From NCBI RefSeq assembly GCF_020172665.1, contig NZ_CP083985.1, positions 3,042,832-3,106,831 on the forward strand: a DNA stretch of 64,000 nt, given 5' to 3'. The first letter of the stretch is position 1, and every line of letters begins with the position of its first letter. Made by a program: the position numbers and the translations under genes. The notes beneath the pieces were generated by a model. The model did not search any database and was not told the DNA's origin. It was given only the letters and a program-made list of their open reading frames with translations. Below are positions 9,092 to 20,413 of the stretch, piece after piece. This DNA comes from [Mycobacterium] zoologicum (GTDB lineage: Bacteria > Actinomycetota > Actinomycetes > Mycobacteriales > Mycobacteriaceae).

Positions 9092-9496
9092 TCAGTCGCG
9101 CCGAAGTCCCAACACCCGCAACAGTTCCGGCCGGCGAAGGATCAGCGCGATCCACAGCAGCACACCGACATACACCCCCGACAACACAAAGCCGGCCAGC
9201 GGCTTGTCGGCATGCAGGTTCGTGGTCACCGCGCCACCCAGGTAGGCGGTCAGGCCGAGCGCACCCAGCACCGCGGTGCGCGGAATCAGGAAAACCACCA
9301 CGCACACCAACAGCACCCAGCCGATCACCGCGGTCTTGTCCGGCGAAAAGCCCAGCGCCTCAGTGCCTTCGCGGGCGAACGACACACCGAGGATCTTAGG
9401 GATGGCATCGAACGCGAAGAACAGTGCGAGCACGGCCGTGATCACCGCGCCGGCGATCCAAGCCTTGGAGCGTTGTGTCTCGGTGTTGTCCGTCAT
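9092..9496 (-). CDS. DoxX-family membrane protein
   Basis: A 134-residue protein with four hydrophobic helices (AWIAGAVITAVLALFF, AVIGWVLLVCVVVFLI, AVLGALGLTAYLGGAV, AGFVLSGVYVGVLLWIALI), the standard DoxX/DUF417-like layout. FDAIPKILG and the acidic residue in the first helix pair fit the family. DoxX proteins associate with respiratory or redox systems in the membrane; no precise reaction can be given. The start is MTDNTETQ; the longer open frame upstream runs into the adjacent transporter. It is 11 bases downstream of that transporter and probably co-transcribed. Confidence 0.82.
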   Translation of the reverse strand: MTDNTETQRSKAWIAGAVITAVLALFFAFDAIPKILGVSFAREGTEALGFSPDKTAVIGWVLLVCVVVFLIPRTAVLGALGLTAYLGGAVTTNLHADKPLAGFVLSGVYVGVLLWIALILRRPELLRVLGLRRD

Positions 9497-9507
9497 GGCA
9501 CCACTCC

Positions 9508-10725
9508 CTATGTCGACGTTGCCGGTGCGCGCTCGCGGGCGGGCAGAAACATCACGGTATACCCGAAGAGCAGCACCGCGGTGATCACCAGCAGCACCAG
9601 CGCGACGGTGTAATTGTTGTGCACCGGATCGTATGTCGCGCCCATCACCAGCGGCGGGAAGTAGCCGCCCAGGCCGCCGACCGCCGCCACGATCCCGGTG
9701 ACCGAGCCCATCGACCCCGACGGGGCGCGTCGTGACACCCACGCGAACACCCCGCCCGTGCCGATGCCGAGCGCCACCGCCAGCGGAATGAACGTCAACC
9801 CCGTCCACAGGTCCGCCGGCGGGTGGAACACGGCAATGAGCGCCTGCACGGCGACGCCGGCAAGTGCCGCCAGCACAACGTATTTCGGTGCGATGTGGTC
9901 GGCCAATGTGCCGCCGAGCAGGCGGGCGAACACCGCCGCCATGGCGAACGCCGCGGTACGTTCACCCGCGCCGACCGCGGAAAAATCGTAGATCGTCTTG
10001 ATGTAGATCGGTAGGTAGTTGCAGAACGCCACGAACCCGCCGAACACCAGCGCGTACAGAATCGACATCTCCCAGGTGACCCGCAACTTCGCGGCGGCCT
10101 TGAGCTTCGGCAACACACTGGCGGTGTTCGGCACGAATCGCGGGCCGTTGCGCAACACCGCGAAGCACAGCAGTGCGGTCGCCGCAAGCGCCACCGCCAC
10201 GATCACGTGGGTGGCGAACAGGCCGAACCACTTCACGAACCGCGGGGTGAAGAACGCCGACGCCGCGGTGCCGGCCATCCCCATCCCGAACACCCCGGTT
10301 GCGAAGCCGCGGCGTTCCGGCGCAAACCAGTTGTTGGCGAACGGGATTCCGATGGCGAACACGGTGCCGGCCACGCCCAGGAAGAACCCGGCACCCACCA
10401 TCAGCGGGTAAGAACCGATCTGCGCGGCGTAACCCACGACGAGCACCGGGATGATCGAGGCCAGCGAGACTCCGATGAACATGGTGCGGCCCCCGAAACG
10501 GTCGGTCATCAGCCCGCTGGCGATCCGACCCAAGGCCCCCACCAGGATCGGGGTGGCCACCATCAGCGCCTGCTGGTTGGAGCTCAGCGACATCTGGGCG
10601 GCGTACTGCGTCGACAGCGGACCGACCAGATTCCACGCCCAGAAACAGATCACCGAGGCCCAGGTGGCCAGCAGCAGCTGCACCGTCTGCTGCGTTCCGG
10701 TGCCCAGTTCTTCAGTGCTCGTCAC
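9508..10725 (-). CDS. NarK/NasA-type nitrate/nitrite MFS transporter
   Basis: A protein of about 405 residues with twelve membrane segments. The nitrate/nitrite-porter features are GALGRIASGLMTDRFGGR between helices 2 and 3 and the Gly-rich helix GVFGMGMAGTAASAF near residue 135, plus a second Gly-rich stretch GSVTGIVAAVGGLGGYFPP near residue 340. It would import nitrate or export nitrite across the plasma membrane. The start is uncertain: I use the GTG giving VTSTEELGTGTQ, whereas the open frame reaches 10848 with an Arg/Ser-rich extension unlike the family. No nitrate-reductase genes are nearby. Confidence 0.85.
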   Translation of the reverse strand: MTSTEELGTGTQQTVQLLLATWASVICFWAWNLVGPLSTQYAAQMSLSSNQQALMVATPILVGALGRIASGLMTDRFGGRTMFIGVSLASIIPVLVVGYAAQIGSYPLMVGAGFFLGVAGTVFAIGIPFANNWFAPERRGFATGVFGMGMAGTAASAFFTPRFVKWFGLFATHVIVAVALAATALLCFAVLRNGPRFVPNTASVLPKLKAAAKLRVTWEMSILYALVFGGFVAFCNYLPIYIKTIYDFSAVGAGERTAAFAMAAVFARLLGGTLADHIAPKYVVLAALAGVAVQALIAVFHPPADLWTGLTFIPLAVALGIGTGGVFAWVSRRAPSGSMGSVTGIVAAVGGLGGYFPPLVMGATYDPVHNNYTVALVLLVITAVLLFGYTVMFLPARERAPATST

Positions 10726-10932
10726 GAGACGATCCAACCACTGCGAAGCGCTCGTGGACCGGAAATCCGAAACGGTGGCTTCCGCCGGGGGACGGGAGGA
10801 CAGACTAGGGCGAAGGCGAGGAATCCACGACCTAGTCCTTGACCACACCGCCTCGCCAGAGATCGTCTATATTGGCGAACCTTGGCGACTCCAAAAAAAG
10901 GGGTCGTATCGAGATGTTCGGAATATTCTCCG

Positions 10933-13900
10933 TCAAAGCTCCTTTTGGTTGGTTATTCTGCCATCAAAATTCGCAATATTTGCGAATGATTCAGATTCTG
11001 CCGATCCTTTAACTGAGCTTTCAAAGTCATCGATCATTTCTTGATAATTGGAATGATAGTGGATTCCCTCGGGAAGCAATAGGGGATTGAAATGAGTGTC
11101 TCCGGTGTACACCAGCTTGCCGTCGCTTGATGTGGATACCTGCCACATGGATGGCCCGCCAATATTTACCATCACTCCTGGCACGGGATCATTCTTATCC
11201 ATGAAGTAGAGAGCAGGTATGTCGTCCAGGCCGTCTCTGCGCATGGCCGATCCGAATGTCACGATCTGCTGAATGTTTGTGAAATACCCGGTTGCAGCAA
11301 TGTTTTGCACATCCATTCCGCCCTGACTGTATCCCACGAGCATGATGGGCGCGTCACTTGGGAGCAGCGCTTTCAACGCCGAAAATTGTGTCTCATCGGG
11401 AACTCCACTCGCTCCTGTTACATTCCCAGTCCAGCTCTGCGTTTCAGTGTTGAAACTAAAAATATCAGCAGGGTTGGTTCCCCCGATATAAACAATGTAT
11501 CTAAAGGTCCCATCGGCGCCAAGGATTTCTTGCACACCGTATCCAGAACCATAATCTGAATCAGGAACGCTCCGGACACTTTCCCAAAAATTTAACGCAC
11601 TTTGCGGAGCAGAACCCAGGTCGAGCCCCATATGCTCCCCAGAGCCGTCACTTCCGTCAGAGCCGCTGTGGGCACCGGTGGTGCCGCCGCCTGCGCCAGC
11701 GTCCCCACCGATGGCCTTACCAGTCCACCAGGCCTGGGCGGCACCGCCGTTGCCGCCAGTGCCGCCGTCGGTGACACCGTTGCCGCCGTTGCCGCCTTTA
11801 CCGCCGACCGCATCCGCCGCCGAAGCAGATTTGTAGATCCACGCTACGCCGCCGTTACCGCCGTCGCCGCCACGGCCGGTGCCGCCGTTGCCACCGGCCG
11901 CCCCATCGCCACCGATGGTCTGACCCATCCCTTCGTTAGTGGCGAAGCCGCCGTTGCCGCCGTTGCCGCCGTCGGTGGCGCCGGCGCCGCCATCGCCACC
12001 TTTACCGCCGACCGCATCCGCCGCCGAAGCAGAGTATTGGAAGCCCATGGACGCGCCACCGCCGTTGCCGCCGTTGCCGCCGCGGCCGGTGCCGCCATGG
12101 CCGCCGTTGCCGCCGTCGCCGCCGATGATTTTACCTGTCCCCTCGGCGTAGGCGGTGCCTCCGTTGCCGCCGTTGCCGCCGTCGGTGGCACCAGCACCGG
12201 CCGCCCCCGCCTTACCGCCGACCGCATCCGCCGCCGAAGTGGGGGTGTAGATGGTCGCGTTGCCGCCGTTGCCGCCGTCGCCGCCGCGGCCGGTGCCGCC
12301 ATTGCCACCGGCCGCCCCATCAGCTGCGATGACCTTACCGAACCCATGGGTGGTGGCGCTGCCGCCGTTGCCGCCGTTGCCGCCGTCGGTGGCACCAGTA
12401 CCGGCCGCACCCGCCTTACCGCCGACCGCATCCGCCGCCGAAGAATAGTTGTCGTTGGTCGCGTTGCCGCCGTTGCCGCCGTCGCCGCCACGGCCGGTGC
12501 CGCCGTTGCCACCGGCCGCCCCATCAGCCGCGATGACCTTACCTATCCCCTGGGTGTTGGCGCTGCCGCCGTTGCCGCCGTTGCCGCCGTCGGTGGCACC
12601 AGTACCGGCCGCACCCGCCTTACCGCCGACCGCATCCACCGCCGAAGCGAAGTTGCCGATGGCCGCGTTGCCGCCGTTGCCGCCGTTGCCGCCGCGGCCG
12701 GTGCCGCCATTGCCACCGGCCGCCCCATCAGCCGCGATGACCTTACCCATCCCATAGTTGGTGGCGTTGCCGCCGTTGCCGCCGTTGCCGCCGTCGGTGG
12801 CACCGGCGCCGCCGCTGCCACCTTTACCGCCGACCGCATCCGCCGCCGAAGCAGAGTTGTCGTTGCCCGCGTTGCCGCCGTTGCCGCCGTTGCCGCCGCG
12901 GCCGGTGCCGCCATTGCCACCAGCCGCCCCATCAGCCGCGATGAACTTACCCGTCCCCCTTGTGAAGGCGTCGCCGCCGTTGCCGCCGCTACCGCCGTCG
13001 GTGGCACCAGCACCGGCCGCCCCGGCCTTACCGCCGACCGCATCCGCCACCGAAGCAGAGTTGAGGCTTTCCGCGGAGCCGCCGTTACCGCCGTTACCGC
13101 CGCGGCCGGTGCCGCCATTGCCGCCGGCCGCCCCATCGCCCCCGACGGTCTTACCCATCCCCTGGGTGCCGCCGTAGCCGCCGTTGCCGCCGTTGCCGCC
13201 GTCGGTGCCACCAGTACCGGCCGCACCCGCCTTACCGCCAACCACGTCCGCCGCCGAAAGAAAGTTGTTGCTGACCGCGGAGCCGCCGTCGCCGCCGTTG
13301 CCGCCACGACCGGTGCCGCCATTGCCACCGGCCGCCCCATCGCCACCGATGGCCTTACCCGTCCCCCAGGTGAAGGCGTTGCCGCCGTTGCCGCCGTTGC
13401 CGCCGTCGGTCGCACCAGTACCGGCCGCACCCGCCTTACCGCCAACCGCATCCGCCATCGATGCATAGTCGTAGTCCATGATCGCGTTGCCGCCGTTGCC
13501 GCCGTTGCCGCCGCGGCCGGTGCCGCCATTGCCACCGTCGCCGCCGTTGCCACCGACCGCATCCGCCGCCGAAGCGGAGTTGTCTGTGGCCGCGTCGCCG
13601 CCGTTGCCGCCGTTGCCGCCGTTGCCGGTGCCGCCGTTGCCCACGCTGACGGCATCGCCGCCACGTCCGCCGGCACCTCCGGACAGATGGCCTGCGTATC
13701 CCGCGCCACCATCACCGCCACGACCACCGTCACCCTGGTGCAACCCGCCGATACCTCCGGCACCACCATCAGCTCCGGCGCCACCGTGGCCCCCGTGGCC
13801 ACCATCGCCGATGAAGTAGGCGCTGCCGCCAGCGCCGCCCGCCACACCCTCTTCGGTGCTGTCCCAGCCAGCACCGCCGTTGCCGTAGACGAACCCGCCC

Positions 13901-15348
13901 ACACTGCCGTCAGGGTGCAGCTCGGTGCCGGTAGCACCATTGCAGACGTAGCCACAAGTCGCACCGCTGGCTTGCAGCCCCGCCACGTAGTTGTCCATGT
14001 ACTGGTCGAGGGTTTGCGGGTTGGCGCTGGTCCAGCCCGTGGCCTGGGCATACTCGTTGAGCGCGGCGATCTGCGCGGTGGTCAGGTCGTTGCCACCCAG
14101 GGCGCGGATCTGCTGATTGAACTCAGCGATGTGGGCTGCACTGAACGCGCCCGCGCCGCCGTCACCGCCACCCGGGTTGTCGCTACCGCCCGGATGGTCG
14201 CCGCCGCTGGCCGTGGCGCCCGCGCCTCCCGCACCTCCCGATGCGCCGATAGGTCCCTGGTGCTGGACACCAACGGCACCAGAGGCGCCAGGCAGAGTTC
14301 CGGCATACCCACCTGCACCACCATGCCCGCCGTCGCCGCCGGCGCCGTTGACGCCGCCGTCGCCGCCTGCACCACCGGAACCACCGGTGCCGCCCGCGCC
14401 GATGGCACCCGCCGTCGCGAAGGTGCCGCCCGCACCGCCGGCGCCGGCATTGCCTCCATTGCCACCGTTGGCGCCGTTGGCGCCGTTGCCGTTGTCGGTG
14501 GTGGTGCTGGCGCCGGTTCCGCCGACACCACCGGTGCCGCCGATCCCGCCAGTACCGCCAGCACCGGCCAGCGAGCTGCTGGCACCGCCGGCCCCGCCGT
14601 TGCCACCATTGCCGCCGCTGCCGCCGATTTGGCCTTCGCCGACCGGCGACAGGCCCGCACCGCCGCGGCCTCCGGCGCCGCCGACACCGCCATTGCCGAA
14701 CATCACGCCCGTGCCGGCGCCGCCGACACCGCCGTTGCCACCGTCAAGTCCCGATGCTCCCACGCCGCCCGCGCCACCGTCGCCGCCGATGCCCATCAGC
14801 GTGCCGCCGGCGCCACCGGCACCACCGTCGCCGCCATATTGGCCGGCGCCGCCCGCACCGCCATTGCCGAACATGCCCAACGCCGAACCGCCCGCGCCGC
14901 CGAACCCGTCGGCGCTGGTACCTCCGGCCCCGCCGTCGCCGAACCAGAGGCCGCCGTTGCCGCCGGCAGCCTCCGCCAGGGTGCCACCGCTGATACCGGC
15001 CGCGCCGTTGCCGATCAAATCCAGGCCGAACAGCGACTGCGATAACGGGTTGAGCAGGTTGTCGTCGACCCACGATCCGAAGTCGCTGCTGATCCAGTCC
15101 TGCTGCATGTCATGGATCGGCAGGTAGATCAACGAGCCAAACAGACCAGCCCAGGAATCGGGGTTCGTCTCTACCGCGCTCGCTGACGCCTCGGCCAGGC
15201 CGAGCAGGTCGAACCAGCCGAAATCCTCGGCTTGGGCAGCCGGTGCGACTGCGACCGGTGCAACCCCGAACGCCAGGAACGCACCCAGTGCACCAACGGC
15301 ACCCGACGTGCGTGAACCAGACTTACCTATCCCGTGACGACGACTCAT
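10933..15348 (-). CDS. exported PGRS-repeat giant protein with C-terminal alpha/beta-hydrolase domain, no PE domain
   Basis: This 1471-residue protein is in four parts. (1) Residues 1-40 are a Sec-type signal: Arg/Lys start, hydrophobic [18 protein letters not shown], cleavage after AQA. (2) Residues 41 to about 105 (FGWFDLLGL to [16 protein letters not shown]) resemble the linker that follows the PE domain in PE_PGRS proteins. (3) From about 105 to 1240 is a Gly/Asn/Ala-rich PGRS array, GGxGG triplets with a 68-residue higher-order repeat. (4) From about 1245 to the end is a globular domain with a serine-hydrolase elbow GYSQGG (near 1340), a likely acidic residue in DKNDPVPG and a His in GIHYH. 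The ATG is preceded by GAGGGGG. Such proteins sit at the cell surface; the tail may be an esterase or lipase. The DNA for the tail is less GC-rich than the array. Confidence 0.88.
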   Translation of the reverse strand: MSRRHGIGKSGSRTSGAVGALGAFLAFGVAPVAVAPAAQAEDFGWFDLLGLAEASASAVETNPDSWAGLFGSLIYLPIHDMQQDWISSDFGSWVDDNLLNPLSQSLFGLDLIGNGAAGISGGTLAEAAGGNGGLWFGDGGAGGTSADGFGGAGGSALGMFGNGGAGGAGQYGGDGGAGGAGGTLMGIGGDGGAGGVGASGLDGGNGGVGGAGTGVMFGNGGVGGAGGRGGAGLSPVGEGQIGGSGGNGGNGGAGGASSSLAGAGGTGGIGGTGGVGGTGASTTTDNGNGANGANGGNGGNAGAGGAGGTFATAGAIGAGGTGGSGGAGGDGGVNGAGGDGGHGGAGGYAGTLPGASGAVGVQHQGPIGASGGAGGAGATASGGDHPGGSDNPGGGDGGAGAFSAAHIAEFNQQIRALGGNDLTTAQIAALNEYAQATGWTSANPQTLDQYMDNYVAGLQASGATCGYVCNGATGTELHPDGSVGGFVYGNGGAGWDSTEEGVAGGAGGSAYFIGDGGHGGHGGAGADGGAGGIGGLHQGDGGRGGDGGAGYAGHLSGGAGGRGGDAVSVGNGGTGNGGNGGNGGDAATDNSASAADAVGGNGGDGGNGGTGRGGNGGNGGNAIMDYDYASMADAVGGKAGAAGTGATDGGNGGNGGNAFTWGTGKAIGGDGAAGGNGGTGRGGNGGDGGSAVSNNFLSAADVVGGKAGAAGTGGTDGGNGGNGGYGGTQGMGKTVGGDGAAGGNGGTGRGGNGGNGGSAESLNSASVADAVGGKAGAAGAGATDGGSGGNGGDAFTRGTGKFIAADGAAGGNGGTGRGGNGGNGGNAGNDNSASAADAVGGKGGSGGAGATDGGNGGNGGNATNYGMGKVIAADGAAGGNGGTGRGGNGGNGGNAAIGNFASAVDAVGGKAGAAGTGATDGGNGGNGGSANTQGIGKVIAADGAAGGNGGTGRGGDGGNGGNATNDNYSSAADAVGGKAGAAGTGATDGGNGGNGGSATTHGFGKVIAADGAAGGNGGTGRGGDGGNGGNATIYTPTSAADAVGGKAGAAGAGATDGGNGGNGGTAYAEGTGKIIGGDGGNGGHGGTGRGGNGGNGGGASMGFQYSASAADAVGGKGGDGGAGATDGGNGGNGGFATNEGMGQTIGGDGAAGGNGGTGRGGDGGNGGVAWIYKSASAADAVGGKGGNGGNGVTDGGTGGNGGAAQAWWTGKAIGGDAGAGGGTTGAHSGSDGSDGSGEHMGLDLGSAPQSALNFWESVRSVPDSDYGSGYGVQEILGADGTFRYIVYIGGTNPADIFSFNTETQSWTGNVTGASGVPDETQFSALKALLPSDAPIMLVGYSQGGMDVQNIAATGYFTNIQQIVTFGSAMRRDGLDDIPALYFMDKNDPVPGVMVNIGGPSMWQVSTSSDGKLVYTGDTHFNPLLLPEGIHYHSNYQEMIDDFESSVKGSAESESFANIANFDGRITNQKEL
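11700..13620. repeat. PGRS tandem array with 204-base period
   Basis: The block encoding AADAVGGK recurs at 11806, 12011, 12221, 12425, 12629, 12833, 13037, 13241, 13445 and 13556. Six successive steps from 12221 to 13445 are exactly 204 bases (68 residues); earlier steps are 205 and 210, and the last is 111. Each unit reads roughly [18 protein letters not shown], a short variable segment, Gx[24 protein letters not shown], and a second variable segment. Exact periodicity implies recent expansion by unequal recombination or slippage. Confidence 0.9.
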
Positions 15349-15636
15349 CGGAACGGCCCCCTCAAGAATCCCTAGCGTTAGCTGTGACAGACCTGGGCAT
15401 ACTCCCCCGGCCCTGCTGAAATGTAGCACCACAGGGGATTTAAATTGACTATTGACCCGTGATCAGGCTTCATGCCTATGAATTCGGACATGTTCATCAT
15501 GCGCAGACCGCTGCAGCGGAGGCCCGGAGTTACCCACAACGTCCTGATCGACGTCGAACGCGGCCCACGCAGTCTGCGTACAACTACCTCACCGAAGCGC
15601 GATGCAAGACCCGTAGTAGCGGCCTTCCGGCCGAGT
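15349..15636. other. intergenic region upstream of the PGRS gene
   Basis: Together with the hairpin that follows, this gives over 320 bases without a convincing gene. The left part must hold the PGRS promoter (minus strand) and its Shine-Dalgarno GAGGGGG near 15360. A lower-GC patch (ATTTAAATTGACTATTGAC near 15440) could include a promoter. Two overlapping short open frames on the plus strand show no start signal or family resemblance. I see nothing else. Confidence 0.5.
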
Positions 15637-15670
15637 CGCTATCCCTCAGTGGCTATAGCGAGGGATAGCG
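15637..15670 (-). terminator. hairpin directly after nrdF
   Basis: A perfect 11-bp stem (CGCTATCCCTC with GAGGGATAGCG) and a 12-base loop begins one base after the nrdF stop codon on the minus strand. No U-tract follows, so it is a mycobacterial-type stem-only terminator or an mRNA 3'-end protector. Confidence 0.65.
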
Positions 15671-15671
15671 A

Positions 15672-16733
<1,062 letters not shown>

Positions 16734-16745
16734 CTTCGTGTCGCC

Positions 16746-18212
16746 TCAGCGCACTCCGGAAAAGCGGTACTCGCCCGCCCGCAACGAGCGGGTCGACTGC
16801 CAGTACTGCCAGGTCATCCCGCTCCACAGGGTCCGGTTGACGCCGTGCTCGTCGAGGTACCAGCTGTTGCAGCCGCCGGTGATCCACACCGTGCCGGCGA
16901 GCTTGTCCTGAAGCTCGGCGTTGTAGCGGTCCTGGGCGGCGCGGCTGGGCGCCAGCGCCTGCGCGCCGGCCTTGTCGGCGGCGGCGATCGCCTGGGCGAC
17001 GTAGCGGATCTGCGACTCGATCATGAACACCACCGAGGTGTGCCCCAGCGCGGTGTTGGGACCGAGCAGGAAGAACAGGTTGGGCATGTCGGCCACGGCA
17101 ATGCCGCGGTGCGCCTGCACCCCTTCACGGCTCCAGCGCTGCACCAGGTCCTCACCGTCGGGCCCGGTGACACCGACATAGGTGTAGGAGTCGGTCACGT
17201 GGAATCCGGTCGCGTAGACGATGACGTCGACGGCGTGTTCGACGTTGTCGGCGGTGACGATGCCGTCCGGGGTGATGCGGGAGATCCGCTCGGTGATCAG
17301 CGTCGTCGTCGGCTCGGCGACCGCGCCATAGTAGTTCTTGCCCGAGTAGAGGATTCGCTTGCACCCGGCCCGATACCGCGGAGTCAGTCTGCGGCGCAGG
17401 TCTTTGTCGCGGACCTGGCGACGGATGTTGAGCTTGCCGGCCGCCTCGACCAGACGCAGCAGCCCGGGCCGCTTGGTCATCGCGAATCCAACTGCTTCCA
17501 GCGCCCAGTAGGTGGCAACCCGCACCGCGTAGCGCAGCCCGGGCACCACCGCGAAGGCCTGTCGCACGACATTAGGAAGCCGGTTATGTGGCACCGGCAA
17601 CACCCAGGGTGGGGTGCGTTGGTAGAGCTGGAGTTCGGCAACCCGGTCGACGATCGCGGGCACGATCTGGATCGCGCTGGCCCCGGTCCCGATGACCGCG
17701 ACCCGCTTGCCGGCCAGGTCCACGGTGTGGTCCCACTGCGCGGAATGGAATGCGGCGCCGGTGAATTCGTCGATCCCGTCGATGTCGGGCAGCCGCGGGA
17801 TGTGCAGGCCGCCGACACCAGAGACCACGAACTGGGCCACATACTCCTTGCCGTCTTCGGTGAACACATGCCAGCGGAACTCGTCGTCGTCCCACACCGC
17901 GCGGGTCACCATCGAACCGAACCGGATGTGACGGCGTAGCCCGTACTTGTCCGTCACGTTCTTGAGGTAGTCCAGGATCTCGGGCTGCGGGGAGAACAGC
18001 CGGCTCCAGGTGGCCTTCGGCTCAAACGAGAACGAGTAGAGATGCGACGGCACGTCGCACGCACAACCGGGATAGGTGTTGTCCCGCCAGGTCCCGCCGA
18101 TCTCGTCAGCCTTCTCCAGGATCAGGAATTCCACACCCCGCTTCTGCAGCACGATGGCCATGCCCAGGCCGGAGAAACCGGTCCCGATGATGAGTGTGCG
18201 GGTGCGTATCAT
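16746..18212 (-). CDS. flavin-containing (Baeyer-Villiger-type) monooxygenase
   Basis: This protein has about 488 residues. The FAD-binding motif GTGFSGLGMAI is at residues 9-19, the BVMO-like fingerprint is represented by FTGAAFHSAQWDH (about 148-160), and a second Rossmann motif GTGASAIQIVP for NADPH lies near 175. It uses NADPH and O2 to oxygenate a ketone or a soft heteroatom; the substrate is unknown. It occupies the position of Rv3049c next to nrdF in M. tuberculosis. A GGAAGGA ribosome site fits either the ATG used here or the GTG three bases earlier. Confidence 0.88.
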   Translation of the reverse strand: MIRTRTLIIGTGFSGLGMAIVLQKRGVEFLILEKADEIGGTWRDNTYPGCACDVPSHLYSFSFEPKATWSRLFSPQPEILDYLKNVTDKYGLRRHIRFGSMVTRAVWDDDEFRWHVFTEDGKEYVAQFVVSGVGGLHIPRLPDIDGIDEFTGAAFHSAQWDHTVDLAGKRVAVIGTGASAIQIVPAIVDRVAELQLYQRTPPWVLPVPHNRLPNVVRQAFAVVPGLRYAVRVATYWALEAVGFAMTKRPGLLRLVEAAGKLNIRRQVRDKDLRRRLTPRYRAGCKRILYSGKNYYGAVAEPTTTLITERISRITPDGIVTADNVEHAVDVIVYATGFHVTDSYTYVGVTGPDGEDLVQRWSREGVQAHRGIAVADMPNLFFLLGPNTALGHTSVVFMIESQIRYVAQAIAAADKAGAQALAPSRAAQDRYNAELQDKLAGTVWITGGCNSWYLDEHGVNRTLWSGMTWQYWQSTRSLRAGEYRFSGVR

Positions 18213-18309
18213 CACGCGTCCTTCCCCTGTCGGGTATCGAAATTCATTCCAACGCCCATGCCGCCTTCCCGCAAGGTCCGGCGGGAAGGCGGCACAGCGA
18301 CTGCCAGGA

Positions 18310-20262
18310 TCAGCCCTGCAGGGCGGCCATCACTTGGTGATTGAGGTCGGTCAACGAATCCATCAGCGGCGAGTACGCACTCAGGTCGAAAGTGTCGCCG
18401 GCGCGCAGGATTCCGGTCGCCATGTCGTCACGGGCGTTGAGCATGCCTGCGATCAAGCTGGTGGTCGGGTCGGTGAACGCGTCGTCGAAGAGCGTCCCCA
18501 TGCCCTGCATTCCGCCGGTCAGATCCGTCCAGACGTGCGCCAAGTCGCCGGTACTGAAGTCGCCCTCCACGGCTTGCGCGGTCTGGTCCATGACAGCCTT
18601 CATGCTCAGCATGCTCAGCATCATCGGCAGCTCAATGTCCTTGAACGCCAACGGCAGATTGCCAATGAACGCCGCCATGGCACCGGCCGGATTGGTCAGG
18701 AACTCCGACGCGACAGCGTTCAGGTTCGGCGTCAGCGCAGCGTCGGACATCCGGTCCCAGACCGTCGGCACGCCGACCTGTCCGCCGAAGATCTGGTTGA
18801 ACGCGTCGTGGCCGATCGCCGCCTCGACCTGGCTCTGCAACAGGTTTGCCCCCAGCCAGTTGATGTTGTGGTCCTGGTCCTGGGTGTAGTTCCAGTTGAA
18901 CAGGCGGTCGTGCAGCATCGCCGCCTGCTCCGAGGGGGTGACCACCGGCGTGTCCGCCGGGAGATGGCTCTTGACGTCGGCGATGTTGACCACCTCGGCG
19001 TGGACGGCGTTGCTCGTCGGAGCGGTCGCCACGTCCTGCCAGCGCACTCCGAGCATTCCGTTGGCCAACCCGCCGTCGTTGATCCAGTTGGCGACGCCGG
19101 GGTCCTTACTGCTGACGACGTAGTAGATGTAGCCGTCGGAGGACTCGAAGGTGTCGGTGTTGTTGAGACTGCCCTGCGCGGTGACGATCGGAACGTTCTG
19201 CCCCCATGCGTTGGCGAGTTCGAGGCCGTAGTAGCCGGCATCGATTTCGGGCACCTTGATGATCAGCGCCTGATCGGCGTCCAGTTGGAAGTGGCCGAAG
19301 GTGCTCAGCTGGCCGGGCATGAGGCCGTTGATCGAGGAGGTGGAAGATGCGATGGGCGTCATCCAGTTGGGCGGCAACGAATCAGGAATCGCCGTTTGGT
19401 CGTAGTAGACGCCGTCAGCGTTGATGGTCGGAATGTCCTTGACGACAATGTTCAGCAACTCCGACAGTTGACTGTCCGAGAGGAACGTCAGCGGACTCTG
19501 CGGCACGCCGTCCTGCCGCAGCGAGAAGGAGTCGTGCGGCAATCCCCCGTTACCGATGGTGTCGCGGATAAGCACGTTGTCGGCGCCGGCCGTGTTGATC
19601 CAGTTCCCTTCGTGCGGTGTGGAACTGAAGATGATCGTGTAGCTTCCATCGGCATTGGGTGTTGCATCCGATAGGCCGAGGACGTGACCGGTCGGCTCGA
19701 ATCCCTGAACCGAACCGATCGTTCCGGACAGCGACGTGAACGTGACGTCGATGCTGCCGGGCCCGGGATGGACCGTCATCGTGTAGGTGCCGTCCTCGCT
19801 GACCGGGATGACGCCGTACTGATTGTCGGGGTTCACCAGGATGTAGAAGGCCGACGGGTCGGCGGAGTTGGCATCCCACGGCTGCCCGAGCATCCAGGGA
19901 ACGCCGCCGCTGGGGCTGTAGAGCTGGGCATACTCCAAAGCCAGCGAGGTGGAGGCGACGCTCTGGACATACTGCTGCAGGGACGTCAGGTCCGACGGGA
20001 CGATGAACGGGTAGTTGCTGTTGGTCTCGGTGACCTGCTGCTGGGCGTCCAGCAGCTGGTCGATGATCGACTGCGTGGCTGCGGTCGGCGCCACTTCGGC
20101 GATCGCATGCGGGGTTGCCAGCGTCATCGCCAGCGCCCCGGCCACCGCTCCCGGTGCGGTGGTGGCGACGACACGCAGCCGCTGCCGCACTCGGCGCCGT
20201 TGAACGGCCTTGCGGTTGGATTGTTCGACGGCTGCGCGTTGTGCGGATCCGATGCGCGACAT
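18310..20262 (-). CDS. exported DUF1254/DUF1214-like protein
   Basis: A 650-residue protein with an N-terminal Arg-rich segment and hydrophobic stretch (APGAVAGALAMTLATPHAIA, about residues 35-54) ending in a signal-peptidase-like AIA. The mature part has the DUF1214 hallmark of a Tyr/Gly-rich strand followed by a Trp: DGSYTIIFSSTPHEGNW (about 225-241), and a second copy-like region DGYIYYVVSSKDPGVANW (about 400). The family is common in actinobacteria and its activity is not established. The start is set by a perfect GGAGG seven bases upstream. It is divergent from a PucR regulator, which probably controls it. Confidence 0.75.
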   Translation of the reverse strand: MSRIGSAQRAAVEQSNRKAVQRRRVRQRLRVVATTAPGAVAGALAMTLATPHAIAEVAPTAATQSIIDQLLDAQQQVTETNSNYPFIVPSDLTSLQQYVQSVASTSLALEYAQLYSPSGGVPWMLGQPWDANSADPSAFYILVNPDNQYGVIPVSEDGTYTMTVHPGPGSIDVTFTSLSGTIGSVQGFEPTGHVLGLSDATPNADGSYTIIFSSTPHEGNWINTAGADNVLIRDTIGNGGLPHDSFSLRQDGVPQSPLTFLSDSQLSELLNIVVKDIPTINADGVYYDQTAIPDSLPPNWMTPIASSTSSINGLMPGQLSTFGHFQLDADQALIIKVPEIDAGYYGLELANAWGQNVPIVTAQGSLNNTDTFESSDGYIYYVVSSKDPGVANWINDGGLANGMLGVRWQDVATAPTSNAVHAEVVNIADVKSHLPADTPVVTPSEQAAMLHDRLFNWNYTQDQDHNINWLGANLLQSQVEAAIGHDAFNQIFGGQVGVPTVWDRMSDAALTPNLNAVASEFLTNPAGAMAAFIGNLPLAFKDIELPMMLSMLSMKAVMDQTAQAVEGDFSTGDLAHVWTDLTGGMQGMGTLFDDAFTDPTTSLIAGMLNARDDMATGILRAGDTFDLSAYSPLMDSLTDLNHQVMAALQG

Positions 20263-20413
20263 GTGGTCCTCCGTGTGGTCAGAGCGCTCTGTGACGACTG
20301 TCACCTGATAGCCGCCTGATTGTTCGTCGCGCCAATCCGCGGCCGAAAGAGCAATCCGCACCGGATCGAACAATCCGCCGATGCAGAATGCACCACCCAG
20401 TTATGCTCGGCCG

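Noticed and set aside
9497..9808. N-terminal extension of the DoxX protein into the transporter gene
   Set aside because: The extension would overlap the transporter in another frame and has non-coding composition; the MTDNTETQ start fits the family.
10726..10848. Forty-one-residue N-terminal extension of the nitrate-type transporter
   Set aside because: Arg/Ser-rich, unlike the family; a GTG at 10725 gives a normal length.
11700..13620. Possible CRISPR array because of regular repeats
   Set aside because: The units are 204 bases, in frame, with no short repeat/unique-spacer pattern and no cas genes; they encode PGRS.
11602..15045. A 1147-codon open frame antisense to the PGRS gene, and others inside it
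   Set aside because: Stop-free antisense frames are a normal result of the GCC/GGN composition of PGRS; the product is a Val/Ala/Arg low-complexity string with no start signal.
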